64,000 nt of DNA from G963668435 sp963668435 (GTDB taxonomy: Bacteria > Latescibacterota > Latescibacteria > Latescibacterales > Latescibacteraceae). Below are positions 42,714 to 52,180 of this stretch, one piece after another. The notes below the pieces were generated by a model that saw only the letters and a list, made by a program, of their open reading frames with translations, did not search any database and was not told the DNA's origin. The translations under genes and the position numbers were made by a program. The stretch is from contig CAXXSC010000006.1 in the NCBI GenBank assembly GCA_963668435.2, forward strand, positions 744,001 through 808,000. The letters are read 5' to 3'. Within the stretch, counting starts at the first letter, position 1. Each line of letters starts with the position of its first letter.

Positions 42714-43955
42714 ATGTTTTTCAAAATAGATTACCGCATGTTTGTACTGACCGCGTTACTGCTCTGTTCGGCGCTTTTTGTCTCCTGTTCGGACGACGAT
42801 GACGATTCTCCGGTATCCCCAGGCAAAGAAAGCGGGTCTATCAGGATCGGCGCATTCTTCGATTTTGCCGAGGACGGCACCGTGCACGGCGAGAGCACCC
42901 TTGCCGCCCTCGAGGCCGCCGAAGCCGATATAAAAGCGTATTTCGAGGAAAACGGTATCGACTCGACTGTCGAGTTTGTGGCGAAAGACACCGAGAACGA
43001 TGCCGGCTATATGCTTGACGCTTACAATGAAATGCTCGAAGACGGTATAACGGTCATGTTCACCCCGATAACAAGCGCTGACTTAGGCTTCATGAAGTCC
43101 TTTGCCGATATCGACGGCACAATACTCATCAGCCAGACAAGCACCTCGACCACGCTTTCGGTCGATGATTCCGTGATACGCCTTCTGCCGGACGACGCGG
43201 TACAGGGGAATATTCTGGCCAAAGCAATCGCGGACGACGAAAAAACGCATCTCATTATCCTTCACCGCTATGACATCTGGGGCATTTACCTCTGCGAGGC
43301 GCTGGCCTCCTCTTTCACAAGCGGCGGAGGTACTGTCGAAGCGACTCTCGATTATATGAGCATGGCACCTGAAATGAACATGGAGGATGTCCTCGCCGAG
43401 CTGGCTGAAACAGTCACAGGCCTTCTGGAAAATAACGATGCCGACAAAATCGCGGTCTTTTTCGCCTGTTTCGAGGAGGGCATCGATTACCTTTCCGAGG
43501 CAACGAACTATCCCGACCTTGCAAAAGTCAACTGGTACAGTGCGGACGGCCTTGCGAAAAACAGCGATCTTATTTCCAACAGTACGGCAGCGGAATTCGC
43601 CGCGACAGTGGGGCTTTCGTCGAGCATTTTCGGAGAACCACAATCCAGCGACTACAGCGATCTGCAGGAACGCATCGCCAAAGTGACCGGCACAACACCC
43701 TATTCCCCGGCCATGATGCTGTATGACGGGGCATGGATCGCGGCAAGGGCGGCACTCGACACCGATATGAGCGATACCGATGCCTATGTGTCAGCGTTCA
43801 TCGAGACCGCCGAATCCTATGAGGGGCTCTTTGGTAAGGCTAAGATGAACGAATATGGCGACCGCGCCAACGGCAGTTTCGATTTCTGGAAAGTCACCGG
43901 CAGTGACGGCAGCTATTCATGGGAAAAAAACAGCAATTATATTATCGGTGAATGA
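42714..43955 (+). CDS. Periplasmic-binding lipoprotein of the Leu/Ile/Val-binding type
   Basis: A 413-residue lipoprotein (lipobox LFVSC, Cys25, then an acidic SDDDDD linker). The fold pattern is that of type I solute-binding proteins of branched-chain amino-acid or amide ABC transporters: IRIGAFFDFAEDGTVHGEST, VEFVAKDTENDAGYMLDAYNEM, TPITSADLGFMKSFAD, LIILHRYDIWGIYLCEALA and TPYSPAMMLYDGAWIAARAA. No permease or ATPase gene lies nearby, so it is an orphan binding protein, perhaps for a remote transporter or a receptor-type role. It follows a small lipoprotein gene by 49 bases. Confidence 0.88.
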   Translation: MFFKIDYRMFVLTALLLCSALFVSCSDDDDDSPVSPGKESGSIRIGAFFDFAEDGTVHGESTLAALEAAEADIKAYFEENGIDSTVEFVAKDTENDAGYMLDAYNEMLEDGITVMFTPITSADLGFMKSFADIDGTILISQTSTSTTLSVDDSVIRLLPDDAVQGNILAKAIADDEKTHLIILHRYDIWGIYLCEALASSFTSGGGTVEATLDYMSMAPEMNMEDVLAELAETVTGLLENNDADKIAVFFACFEEGIDYLSEATNYPDLAKVNWYSADGLAKNSDLISNSTAAEFAATVGLSSSIFGEPQSSDYSDLQERIAKVTGTTPYSPAMMLYDGAWIAARAALDTDMSDTDAYVSAFIETAESYEGLFGKAKMNEYGDRANGSFDFWKVTGSDGSYSWEKNSNYIIGE

Positions 43956-43973
43956 AGGGCGATCGCCCCTTTC
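43956..43973 (+). terminator. Weak palindromic terminator
   Basis: gggc-gatc-gccc (43957-43968) with ctttcttt after it, just behind the stop of the binding-protein gene. Short stem and poor T run, so support is moderate. Confidence 0.4.
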
Positions 43974-44132
43974 TTTGCCTGAAATTTTTGTAACATCAAA
44001 GCGCACAACGTATTGCACAGCCTTGTGCTTATGAAATAGCGATCACCGGGAAAAATGACGTCGACATCAGGAATTTGGGTTTGTCACAAGTCATAGTGAG
44101 GCACAAGAATATCATATTCCCAAAGAATGATA

Positions 44133-45599
44133 TCAGGTGATTGAAATACCGCTCAACACGGTTTCCGTATCACCCTGACTGGAAATTCTGCCGTTTTCAA
44201 GAAGCATTGCATTGTCAGCAAGACACTCGGCCAACGCAAAATCATGCGTTGAAAAAAGCAGTGCGCCGCCACCATCAACATAGTTTTTGAGAACAGCCGC
44301 GATACGGTCCACTCCCTCACGGTCGAGCCCGGCAGTCGGCTCGTCGAGCACAAGCATGGCAGGGCCGATTGCGAGCACCGCGGCAAGGGCCACCCGTCGC
44401 TGTTCACCGCCGGACAGGGCAAGCGGATCGGCTTTCAATATTTCATGCGCCTGGAAACCGAGCGACAGAAGAGCCCGCTCAACAGCCCCGGAGGTTTCGC
44501 TTTCGCTGCGCCCCCGGTTCTTCAGCCCGAACGCGACATACTCCTCGACAGTATCACCAAATATCTGGTCCTCGGGAAACTGGAACGCCATCGCACAATT
44601 TTCAGCACCATTCCCGCTGACCGTGCCGCGCGAGGGTTTCGACAACCCCGCGGCAATCTCCAGCAGCGTGGTCTTGCCGGAACCGGAACGTCCCAGAAGT
44701 GCCGTTGCCATACCTATTTTCAGTGTCAGGCTGACATCGGTCAGTGCACTACTTTTCTTTCCGCCGGCATCGCCATAACTGAAATGGATGTTTTCGAGGG
44801 ATAGCAGTGTTCGCTTTTCTCTATCAGCTTCATGGCTCCCGGATATCCTGTTCATTGGCCCGTCACCGTTCCTGTCAGCCGCGCACACAGTCTCGCCAAC
44901 AAAAGAAAAACTGTCATTCCTGCCGCCGCCAATCAGTTCCGATGGCGCAGCATCGGCAATGACACCCTCCCCGCCAAGCACGACAAGCCTGTCCGCCTGT
45001 GCCGCCTCGCCTGCAAACGGGGTGATATGAAGAACCGTCGCGCCCTCCGCCGCCGCGTGATGGATCAGGTCGATAATATGCGATCGAACCCAGGGATCAA
45101 GAAGTGAGGTGGGCTCGTCGAGGATGAGATGCGAGGGACGCATGATCATGACCGCCGCGAGGGCCAGGCGCTGTTTTTCGCCGCCGGAAAGCTGTGACGG
45201 ATTCTTGAAACGGTAGCGGGCGAGATCGAAACGCTCGAGGCTTTCGTCGACCCGCGCACGCATTTCAGCAGGATCGACACCGAGGTTTTCGAGGCCGAAT
45301 GCCAGCTCACGCTCAACCGTTGTGGCGACAAAGGTGTTTTCGGGATTCTGAAAGACAAGACCGACCCGTCGCATGATCATGTCCCGCGTTTTTTCATCGA
45401 CAGCGGCCATGCCATCGACAAGCAGCTCCCCGCTGTCCGGCCCCAAAAGGCCCTTGACCAGCAGTGCGAGCGTCGACTTTCCTGCGCCGTTGGGGCCGCT
45501 GAGCGCGACATGGCTTCCCGCGGCAAACGTCAGGTTAAGCCCGTGCAGAATCGGCTCATGTCCCGGATATGAAAAACTGAGATCGTGCAGTTCAATCAT
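44133..45599 (-). CDS. Tandem ATP-binding protein of an energy-coupling factor (ECF) transporter
   Basis: A 488-residue protein with two ABC ATPase domains in one chain. Domain 1: Walker A GPNGAGKST, Q-loop FQNPENTF, signature LSGGEKQR, Walker B LILDEPTSLLD. Domain 2: GRSGSGKTT, FQFPEDQIF, LSGGEQRR, LVLDEPTAGLD. The FQxPE(D/N) Q-loops are typical of EcfA/CbiO proteins, which drive vitamin or metal uptake with EcfT and an S component. The switch histidine is missing from domain 1 (HITPFAGEA, Pro194 where THD is expected) but present in domain 2 (STHDFAL, His452). No EcfT or S-component gene is in the window. RBS agga lies 6 bases before the ATG. Confidence 0.9.
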   Translation of the reverse strand: MIELHDLSFSYPGHEPILHGLNLTFAAGSHVALSGPNGAGKSTLALLVKGLLGPDSGELLVDGMAAVDEKTRDMIMRRVGLVFQNPENTFVATTVERELAFGLENLGVDPAEMRARVDESLERFDLARYRFKNPSQLSGGEKQRLALAAVMIMRPSHLILDEPTSLLDPWVRSHIIDLIHHAAAEGATVLHITPFAGEAAQADRLVVLGGEGVIADAAPSELIGGGRNDSFSFVGETVCAADRNGDGPMNRISGSHEADREKRTLLSLENIHFSYGDAGGKKSSALTDVSLTLKIGMATALLGRSGSGKTTLLEIAAGLSKPSRGTVSGNGAENCAMAFQFPEDQIFGDTVEEYVAFGLKNRGRSESETSGAVERALLSLGFQAHEILKADPLALSGGEQRRVALAAVLAIGPAMLVLDEPTAGLDREGVDRIAAVLKNYVDGGGALLFSTHDFALAECLADNAMLLENGRISSQGDTETVLSGISIT

Positions 45600-45679
45600 G
45601 GCAATTCCTGGATTCTCCGTCTGACCGTAACGGCAGGACCATTACACCCGGCAGTGCAGTCGGCGGAAAGAACCCGTTA

Positions 45680-47128
45680 TCAGTTGAGAATGCTGTGGTA
45701 CAGGGAAATATAGCGCGCTGTCGAGGCTGTCCACGAAAAATCGCTGCTCATCGCCCGCCGTACAGCGGCATTCCAGCGATGACAGCCTGTCTCCCGGAAA
45801 GCGGTAACAGCCCGTCCGGCAGCATCAGCCAGTGCATCTGCGCTGTATTTTTCGAACGCGAAACCGAGGCCGGATTCGGGATTCTCGTCCAGATCAGGCA
45901 CGGTATCTTTCAGGCCGCCGGTTGCATGGACTATCGGCAGGGCACCGTAACGCATGGCGATGAGCTGGCCCAGTCCGCATGGCTCATACCTGCTCGGCAT
46001 AAGGAAAGCGTCGGAACCGGCATAGATTCGGTGAGCGAGATCGTTGTCGAACATGAGAAATACTTTCATACTCCCGTGGAAACGCGTCTCGAGCTCCCGC
46101 ATGGTATCGTGATGTTTCTGCGCGCCGGTGCCGAGAACAACCAGCCTGATTCCAAGCGACATGAGACGGCCGACAGCATCCTCCAGAATATCGAGACCTT
46201 TCTGGTCATCGAGACGGGTCACCATGCCGACAACAGGGCTCGTATCGTCCGCCTTAAGGCCGCATTCTCCGAGAAGCGCATCCCGACAGACTTTCTTACC
46301 CTTGATGGATGAGGCCGAAAAAGCCGCGGCGATCGAATGGCCTTTTGCCGGATTCCAGGCATCAGTGTCGATACCGTTGACAATACCGTGGAGAGCGCCT
46401 TTCCGCTCCTCGAAAACACCGTGCATTCCGAAACCGAGCGGTTCGCGGCGGATCTCTTCAGCATAGGTCGCGCTGACTGTCGAGAGCGCGTCGGCATAAA
46501 CCAACCCGCCCTTGAGGTAGGAAACCTTGCCCCAGTATTCGAGTTTCTTCCAGGTGTATTCCGACCAGGGAATCCCGGTCATCGGGAGTGTATCCGCAGG
46601 AAAAAGGCCCTGGTAGCCGAGATTGTGAATGGTGAACAGGCTGCCGGTTCTGCGAAAAAATGGATCGTCTTTATAGAGTGTTTTCAGGTAGACAGGGATC
46701 AGCCCTGTCTGCCAGTCATGGGCGTGGATTATGTCCGGTCTCAGCGTCAGGGTTTTCGACAGTTCGAGTGTCGCACGGGAAAAGAACGCGAAACGGTCAC
46801 AGTTGTCGGGATAATCACCGTTCTCGTCCCCGTAAAGGGCCGGGCGCTTGAAAAACGTGTCGTTTTCGAGCAAAAAAACATCCACGCCGTTCCAGGTCAG
46901 CGTCGACAGCCCTAGCGAATGAATCCCGTTGCCCATTGCGACATCGAGATGCACATTGCTGGGCCTGAATCCCCATCGTTCCCTGTCGACAGCGACATAG
47001 CCGGGAAGCATGACCGCAACATGATGTCCCTGTTTCGCAAGTTCCGGCGGGAGCGCGCCGACCACATCGGCAAGTCCGCCTGTTTTACAGAATGGCGCCA
47101 TTTCAGACGCGGTGAAAAGTATGGTCAC
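45680..47128 (-). CDS. glgA: Glycogen synthase, GT5
   Basis: A 482-residue glucosyltransferase extending alpha-1,4-glucan from ADP- or UDP-glucose. Family motifs: FTASEMAPFCKTGGLADVVGALP (the KTGG nucleotide-sugar loop is at residues 15-18), IHAHDWQTGLIPVYLKT, HNLGYQGLFP, NGIDTDAWNPAKG, VTRLDDQKGLD, PSRYEPCGLGQLIAMRYG and TGGLKDTV. The start is GTG with aagga 6 bases upstream. It belongs to a minus-strand alpha-glucan cluster (45.7-55.8 kb) with three GH57 genes; the typical glgC and glgP are not in the window. Confidence 0.96.
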   Translation of the reverse strand: MTILFTASEMAPFCKTGGLADVVGALPPELAKQGHHVAVMLPGYVAVDRERWGFRPSNVHLDVAMGNGIHSLGLSTLTWNGVDVFLLENDTFFKRPALYGDENGDYPDNCDRFAFFSRATLELSKTLTLRPDIIHAHDWQTGLIPVYLKTLYKDDPFFRRTGSLFTIHNLGYQGLFPADTLPMTGIPWSEYTWKKLEYWGKVSYLKGGLVYADALSTVSATYAEEIRREPLGFGMHGVFEERKGALHGIVNGIDTDAWNPAKGHSIAAAFSASSIKGKKVCRDALLGECGLKADDTSPVVGMVTRLDDQKGLDILEDAVGRLMSLGIRLVVLGTGAQKHHDTMRELETRFHGSMKVFLMFDNDLAHRIYAGSDAFLMPSRYEPCGLGQLIAMRYGALPIVHATGGLKDTVPDLDENPESGLGFAFEKYSADALADAAGRAVTAFRETGCHRWNAAVRRAMSSDFSWTASTARYISLYHSILN

Positions 47129-47173
47129 AGACTATCCTTGGCTTTATCTATATTCTTTATTATTAAGCACATA

Positions 47174-48094
47174 TCATTCAACCTTCATCTCTTTCAGGGA
47201 CGGGTCCTGAAACACATCCAGGACATGGTCCCTGAGCACCTCGCCTGAATGCGCCGCAGTGACATGCCCCTTGTCGATAACGACCAGCGGATGTTCGCCG
47301 TAACACCGCCGCTGAACCTCAAGCCGCGCGAAACGGTCGAACTCTGCAAGCAGCGGGAACACATTATTGTCCTCGCGACTGATAAAATCATCCTCGAAAT
47401 TGAGTACGCGCACTATGGCGGCGGGCTTGTCCAGCGCCTCTTTCGCGGTCAGACGTTTGTATTTCGTGCCGAGAAAAAGATCGTCGAGGGCGGCACCGGC
47501 AAGAAGCGGCACATAGGCATCCGCACTGTTGAAATAGCAGCGGTGCAGGTTGGCCACATAGCCACCGAGACTGATCCCCGAAAGCACAAGCATCTTTTCA
47601 CTGATACGTTTCATATGCGCGCAAAGCTGTTCGCCAAGCAGAACCGATACAGCAAGCATCGCCACGAGCTTTTTCAGGTGCCCGACTGCTTTCACATATG
47701 TTTCCGCACTGCCAGCATGATAGGCCGCACGTATTATGATGATATTCAATTCCGGATAATTCGTCGGTGGCCCGATAATATAGTTGAAAGCGTTGGCCGC
47801 TTTCGGGCTGAAATCGAACGGCTGTTCATTGCTGCCGTGATGCCAGATCAGGGTCGGATAGTCAGTGCCACACCACTTTGGTATCATAAATGCCGGCCTG
47901 AGTTCACCCACAGGAGTTTCCGCAGTCACTTCATAGTCACCTTCACCCTTGATTTCCGGGGTGCTAACGGTGCAATTGCCGATCATCTCGCCAATATGCG
48001 GACTCTCCAGGCTTTCGGAAAAAAAGACACCTCGTCCGAGATCGCGGATCGTTTTCTGGATAAATAGTGTATCCCAGGCTGTATGACGGTTCAT
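47174..48094 (-). CDS. Alpha/beta-hydrolase in the glycogen cluster
   Basis: About 306 residues. The ATG at 48094 has gagga 4 bases upstream and is preferred to a start at 48166, which has no RBS. Fold marks: WHHGSNEQPFD after the third strand (oxyanion loop), nucleophile elbow SGISLGG, and a late VIDKGHVTAAH with the probable catalytic His. The acid is likely Asp in NFEDDFI. No signal peptide, so it acts in the cytosol. It lies between the branching enzyme (82 bases upstream) and glgA (45 bases downstream), so a role in alpha-glucan metabolism is suggested by position only; no known family fits. Confidence 0.78.
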   Translation of the reverse strand: MNRHTAWDTLFIQKTIRDLGRGVFFSESLESPHIGEMIGNCTVSTPEIKGEGDYEVTAETPVGELRPAFMIPKWCGTDYPTLIWHHGSNEQPFDFSPKAANAFNYIIGPPTNYPELNIIIIRAAYHAGSAETYVKAVGHLKKLVAMLAVSVLLGEQLCAHMKRISEKMLVLSGISLGGYVANLHRCYFNSADAYVPLLAGAALDDLFLGTKYKRLTAKEALDKPAAIVRVLNFEDDFISREDNNVFPLLAEFDRFARLEVQRRCYGEHPLVVIDKGHVTAAHSGEVLRDHVLDVFQDPSLKEMKVE

Positions 48095-48175
48095 GAAATC
48101 CTCATTCGGTAGCGGTAATCGGTAAAAGAATCCTCCCCTTCCATCGATCCCCACGCTCCATTTCACATCTTAAAC

Positions 48176-49894
48176 TCAGGCGGGAAACTCCACCTGTTTC
48201 CACCATGACGGGTCGATATCCTCGAACAGGTTGTCACGTTCGGATATGACTGCGACCGCCTCTCGGTCGGCATCGGACAGCGTTTCGCCCGCGGCGGCTT
48301 TCTGAAGGATGCCGTGCACTTTCTTGAAATCCGAGTAGTGGTTCGAGAAGCGCATTTCGGCGTAATCCCGCGCGGCATAGGTACTGATCAGGAACTGCCA
48401 GTCGGAGCTTTCGAGCAGCACCAGTTCGCGCGCCAGCAGTTTCAGCAGCGAGGCCACCGGCTCTTCCGATCGCTCTGAATAATCCTGCGCGGCTTTTGTC
48501 ATGAGCTGTTCAGCCTCGTAGACATGTTTCCATGTCCAACGTGTCATATCGTTGAGCCAGATCCAGTGGAAACCGCCCTTACCCCAAGAGCCCTCAGGGA
48601 TGGACACCACCTCGACCGGCGGATATTCCGTGTAGTAGTCCTCGAGTGTCGCGGCCTCGAGTTCGGGATCGAGCGCCACCTCCTTGAGCACCTGGTAGAG
48701 CCAGCGCGGCCCTTCGAACCACCAGTGTCCGAAAAGCTCCGTGTCGAACGGTGCGCAAATCATGGGAATATGGTCGTCGACAGTCTGGTCGGCGCTGCAG
48801 ATACGTTTTACCAGCTCCTTGAAATGATGGGCATTTTCACGGATACGGCCTTCGACCATCTCCGGGACATAGACCTCCTTGTCGGCGAGGTCGGCTTTTG
48901 CCGAGGTCACCCGCCAGTACTGAAGCCCGCCGGGGAAATGCTTTTTGTGGAAATCGAGATAGTTGCCGTCGCCCGGATAGCCGTGCTCGCCGCTCCAGAC
49001 CTGGAGGCCCGTTTCGGGATCGCGGGTGAAAAACGCCACCGGCGCCTTGCCCTCGCGGCTGGCAACATAGTAGGCCTTGTGAGGCGTCTTGTCGAAATCC
49101 TCCTCAACCGGTGCGTACTGCTCCTCGAAATTGGCCCAGAGCTGTTTCAACGCGTCGAAACGGTCGATATAGACGCCGACCGCCTGTCCGCCTTTCAAGA
49201 GGTGAGTATCCACCATGAAATAGCGCACACCGTTCTCGGACAGGAACTCCTCAACACCCTTGCGGGGCCGCGATGTACCGAATCCCTCGACCGGTGGTGT
49301 CCAGTCGTAAGCGGGACGGTACGCGCATTCGGGTAGCCAGATGCCTTTCGGCTGACGGCCGTAATGCTTTTTATAGGTCTCGACACCGAGCTTGACCTGT
49401 GCCTGTACGGCCGTGTCCTCGCCGAGGAGCGGAAGGTAGCCGTGGGTCGCCGCGCAGGTGATGATCTCAAGATAACCGCCGTCCTGAAGGGCCGCGAACG
49501 CCGCGACGATGTTCTGGCCTATTTCCTCGTCGAAATAGCGTTTTGTCTCGCGATAGAACTCCTCCCACATCCGGGCGATACCGTGACGCTCGTCATCAGT
49601 GCGGTAGAATTCGGTGGCATCATGCACCGCCGCCTCGATTTTCTGATCGAGGTAGTCGGAGAACTCGGCCTTGAACGTGTCATCGGCAAGCATTTCTGTC
49701 AGGACAGGAGTAATGCCGATCGTGATCTTTGGTGCGATGCCCTCATCCACAAGACGGTTGAATGCCTTGAGGAGCGGGATGTAGGTCTCGGCGGCGGCTT
49801 CGTTGAGCCAGTCCATGCCGTGCGGCCATTTCCCGTGTGAGATCACATAGGGCAGGTGGCTGTGAAGCACGAAAAGCAGTTTACCCTTGATCAC
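48176..49894 (-). CDS. GH57 1,4-alpha-glucan branching enzyme
   Basis: A 572-residue cytosolic enzyme that makes alpha-1,6 branches in glycogen. It matches the GH57 branching-enzyme layout: N-terminal GH57 barrel (HSHLPYVISHGKWPHG), nucleophile Glu189 in GIWLPECAYRP, acid/base Asp384 in CAPFDTELFGHWWFEGP, and the C-terminal DUF1957-type helical domain (about 430-530, MTRWTWKHVYEAE). The residue spacing agrees with that of characterised archaeal GH57 branching enzymes. The start is GTG at 49894, sharing GTGA with the stop of the upstream GH57 gene, so the two are translationally coupled; ggaggtg precedes it. Confidence 0.92.
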   Translation of the reverse strand: MIKGKLLFVLHSHLPYVISHGKWPHGMDWLNEAAAETYIPLLKAFNRLVDEGIAPKITIGITPVLTEMLADDTFKAEFSDYLDQKIEAAVHDATEFYRTDDERHGIARMWEEFYRETKRYFDEEIGQNIVAAFAALQDGGYLEIITCAATHGYLPLLGEDTAVQAQVKLGVETYKKHYGRQPKGIWLPECAYRPAYDWTPPVEGFGTSRPRKGVEEFLSENGVRYFMVDTHLLKGGQAVGVYIDRFDALKQLWANFEEQYAPVEEDFDKTPHKAYYVASREGKAPVAFFTRDPETGLQVWSGEHGYPGDGNYLDFHKKHFPGGLQYWRVTSAKADLADKEVYVPEMVEGRIRENAHHFKELVKRICSADQTVDDHIPMICAPFDTELFGHWWFEGPRWLYQVLKEVALDPELEAATLEDYYTEYPPVEVVSIPEGSWGKGGFHWIWLNDMTRWTWKHVYEAEQLMTKAAQDYSERSEEPVASLLKLLARELVLLESSDWQFLISTYAARDYAEMRFSNHYSDFKKVHGILQKAAAGETLSDADREAVAVISERDNLFEDIDPSWWKQVEFPA

Positions 49895-51987
49895 GATTGC
49901 ACCTCCATACTGATGGTTATATTACAGATTCCATTATCGAATTCGGGGGTCCAGAACGGCATAATGCAGCTGTTCTGGTAGCTTCGCTCGACACCGCCCT
50001 CCGACTGCGACACGGTCTCGACCGGGTAGCGGAACAGTTTCGCCGGGCGCGAGAACGTGATTTTGACCTTGAGCGGCATCCAGCCGATGGTGATCAGCAA
50101 TTCTGTAACATCGTCTTCGACACCCGAAGATGCAAGCTGTTTATCGGAAAGTGTTCTCCCTGGTATCTCGAAATACGAGTCATCGGCATAGCCGCTCTGC
50201 AGTCCCAGGTTCAGTTCGGCGCCGAACAGGAGCCCGGCGATATCACCTGCGCTTTCGAGACTGTAGTTAACATCGAAGCAGGCGCCCTTTTTCGCGAAAA
50301 CGTACTGTTTCCTGACTGTCATCCCGGTTTCACCCGTGCTGGGCCACACTCTTCCGCTACGGCTCATTATAAGTCCGGGCGTGGGGATTTTTTTCAGTTC
50401 GCTCATCGAATATTCCGCATCGATGAAATCACCCTTTTCCTCCCATTGGCCGCTGGAGAGATCATCGAGAGTAACCCCGTCGGGAACGAAATGGTCGATG
50501 AAATTCAGACGGCGGTAACGGTCATAGATAAGATAGCGCCTGATATCTGCCTCTTTCGAGCGGATAGCGTCGTGGATAGAGGCATGTTCGTCCACCTCGA
50601 CATCATCCTCGGGAATGAGATGGTGATATGCCTCCTCGCGGCGTGTCATGCTGTCGAACAGGTTGAACGCTTTCGAGTTGCAGTCAAACTCCAGCGCGGC
50701 TCCGCCCTGACGGGCCGATATTATCAGGCTCATCAGCTCGTTGCGTAGAATACCCTCGTCAAACCCGTCGCCATCGAAATCCTCGGGCCAGGCCGCTGGC
50801 TTAAGGTCACTGGAGAGCTGTTCGGCGAGAATCAGGTTCTCGTAGATCGCCCGGCGGAGGAAATTGAGATACAGCCCTCCGAAAACACCATGCCACCAGC
50901 CGCAATTGCACTGGGCACGGTAGAGATGTTTCCGTGCCTGCTCCCAGCACGGTTTCCTCTTCGCGCCCTCGACCTCTTTGCTGACCATGAGCATACGGCG
51001 GTACATGTTGTGCGATTCCGTGTATTTCGATAGGAAATTCCGCCAGAAACCACCGCGCACGAACTGTTCGAGATTGTCGTAGCGGCTGTCGTCTTTAAAC
51101 GATTTCTCCGCCTCGACAAGCTGGATCTGCGAGCGGGCGGGAAGCGCCCATTCACTCATCTCACGGTAGGAGGCTGTGGGAAGGTAAACCAGCCCTCTCG
51201 GCTGGGTCGAACGCACATAATCGCCGGGCAGCACGATGTCGATCCAGTGGGCGTTCTCCTCGAGCGCGGTAAAGAAACGCTTGAGCCATCCCTCTTCAAA
51301 GACCCATTTTTTCGTGCCGGGCCAGACACCGAATTTCTCGCCGTCATCGGCATAGGTCACCGCGGTAACACCACGGTCCTTGAGCGCGCCGATATAGTCG
51401 ATTGTCTCCTGGGGCTCGCGGAACGGGATGAGATAGCGGAGATTGTAATCGATAGGCAGTACGCGGACACCGTTCCCCTGATCCTCGGTATAATACGATC
51501 CCCATATTTCTTTATCCTCGACACCGGCATAGCGGAAATGCGTGTTGTCGAGTGTGGTGTAACTGAGCCCCTCGCTGCCGAAAATCCCCGCGAAATAGGG
51601 TTCCCATATACGCTCGGCCACCCAGCAGCCCTCGGGACGTGCGCCGAAACGGTCCTCGATCCAATCGCTCATCATGCTGATCTGCCCCCGCTTGTCGCGG
51701 TCGGGAAGTTTGGAGAGGATAGGCTCGTAAAACGCGCCGCCGAGGATCTCGATACGGCCCTCCGCCACGAGTTTCGCCACACGTTCCAGATAGTCCGGAC
51801 GGTTTTCCTCCAGCCATTCGAGCAGGGGGCCGGTGGTATGGAGGCCGGTCTTGATGTGGGGGTGTTTCTCCAGCACGTCGAGATAGGGCCCGTAGGAATC
51901 AACGGTCGCGTTCTCGAACACCCAGCCGAAATTACCCACCGGCTGATGGTTATGCAGTATCATGATCAGCTTTATGGAATCCGCCAT
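49891..51987 (-). CDS. GH57 4-alpha-glucanotransferase
   Basis: A 698-residue enzyme of the GH57 transferase/amylase type. N-terminal barrel ILHNHQPVGNFGWVFE; nucleophile Glu125 in GCWVAERIWEP; acid/base Asp214 in TYADDGEKFG, at the same positions as in the Thermococcus litoralis enzyme from memory of that family. Central and C-terminal DUF1925/DUF1926 regions follow (EESWNCGWWHGVFGG-like CNCGWWHGVFGGLYLNF, and beta domain to the end). It probably transfers maltooligosyl units and recycles glycogen branches. RBS ggaggc is 5 bases before the ATG. Four-base overlap with the next gene. Confidence 0.93.
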   Translation of the reverse strand: MADSIKLIMILHNHQPVGNFGWVFENATVDSYGPYLDVLEKHPHIKTGLHTTGPLLEWLEENRPDYLERVAKLVAEGRIEILGGAFYEPILSKLPDRDKRGQISMMSDWIEDRFGARPEGCWVAERIWEPYFAGIFGSEGLSYTTLDNTHFRYAGVEDKEIWGSYYTEDQGNGVRVLPIDYNLRYLIPFREPQETIDYIGALKDRGVTAVTYADDGEKFGVWPGTKKWVFEEGWLKRFFTALEENAHWIDIVLPGDYVRSTQPRGLVYLPTASYREMSEWALPARSQIQLVEAEKSFKDDSRYDNLEQFVRGGFWRNFLSKYTESHNMYRRMLMVSKEVEGAKRKPCWEQARKHLYRAQCNCGWWHGVFGGLYLNFLRRAIYENLILAEQLSSDLKPAAWPEDFDGDGFDEGILRNELMSLIISARQGGAALEFDCNSKAFNLFDSMTRREEAYHHLIPEDDVEVDEHASIHDAIRSKEADIRRYLIYDRYRRLNFIDHFVPDGVTLDDLSSGQWEEKGDFIDAEYSMSELKKIPTPGLIMSRSGRVWPSTGETGMTVRKQYVFAKKGACFDVNYSLESAGDIAGLLFGAELNLGLQSGYADDSYFEIPGRTLSDKQLASSGVEDDVTELLITIGWMPLKVKITFSRPAKLFRYPVETVSQSEGGVERSYQNSCIMPFWTPEFDNGICNITISMEVQS

Positions 51988-52180
51988 GAAAGCCTCCGTT
52001 ATCCTATAAGATGGCTGTATTGCCTATTATTTGTCTGAACCGCTGATAAAAGATGATAACTAAATGATGAAAAAATTGCGATTTTTCCAGGTGATCTCAC
52101 ATTCTCAGGGCAACGTCGCGCAGCATCTTTGCCCGATCCATAGGCACATTCCTTTCAGAAACAGAAAGTGTCCGCCGACA

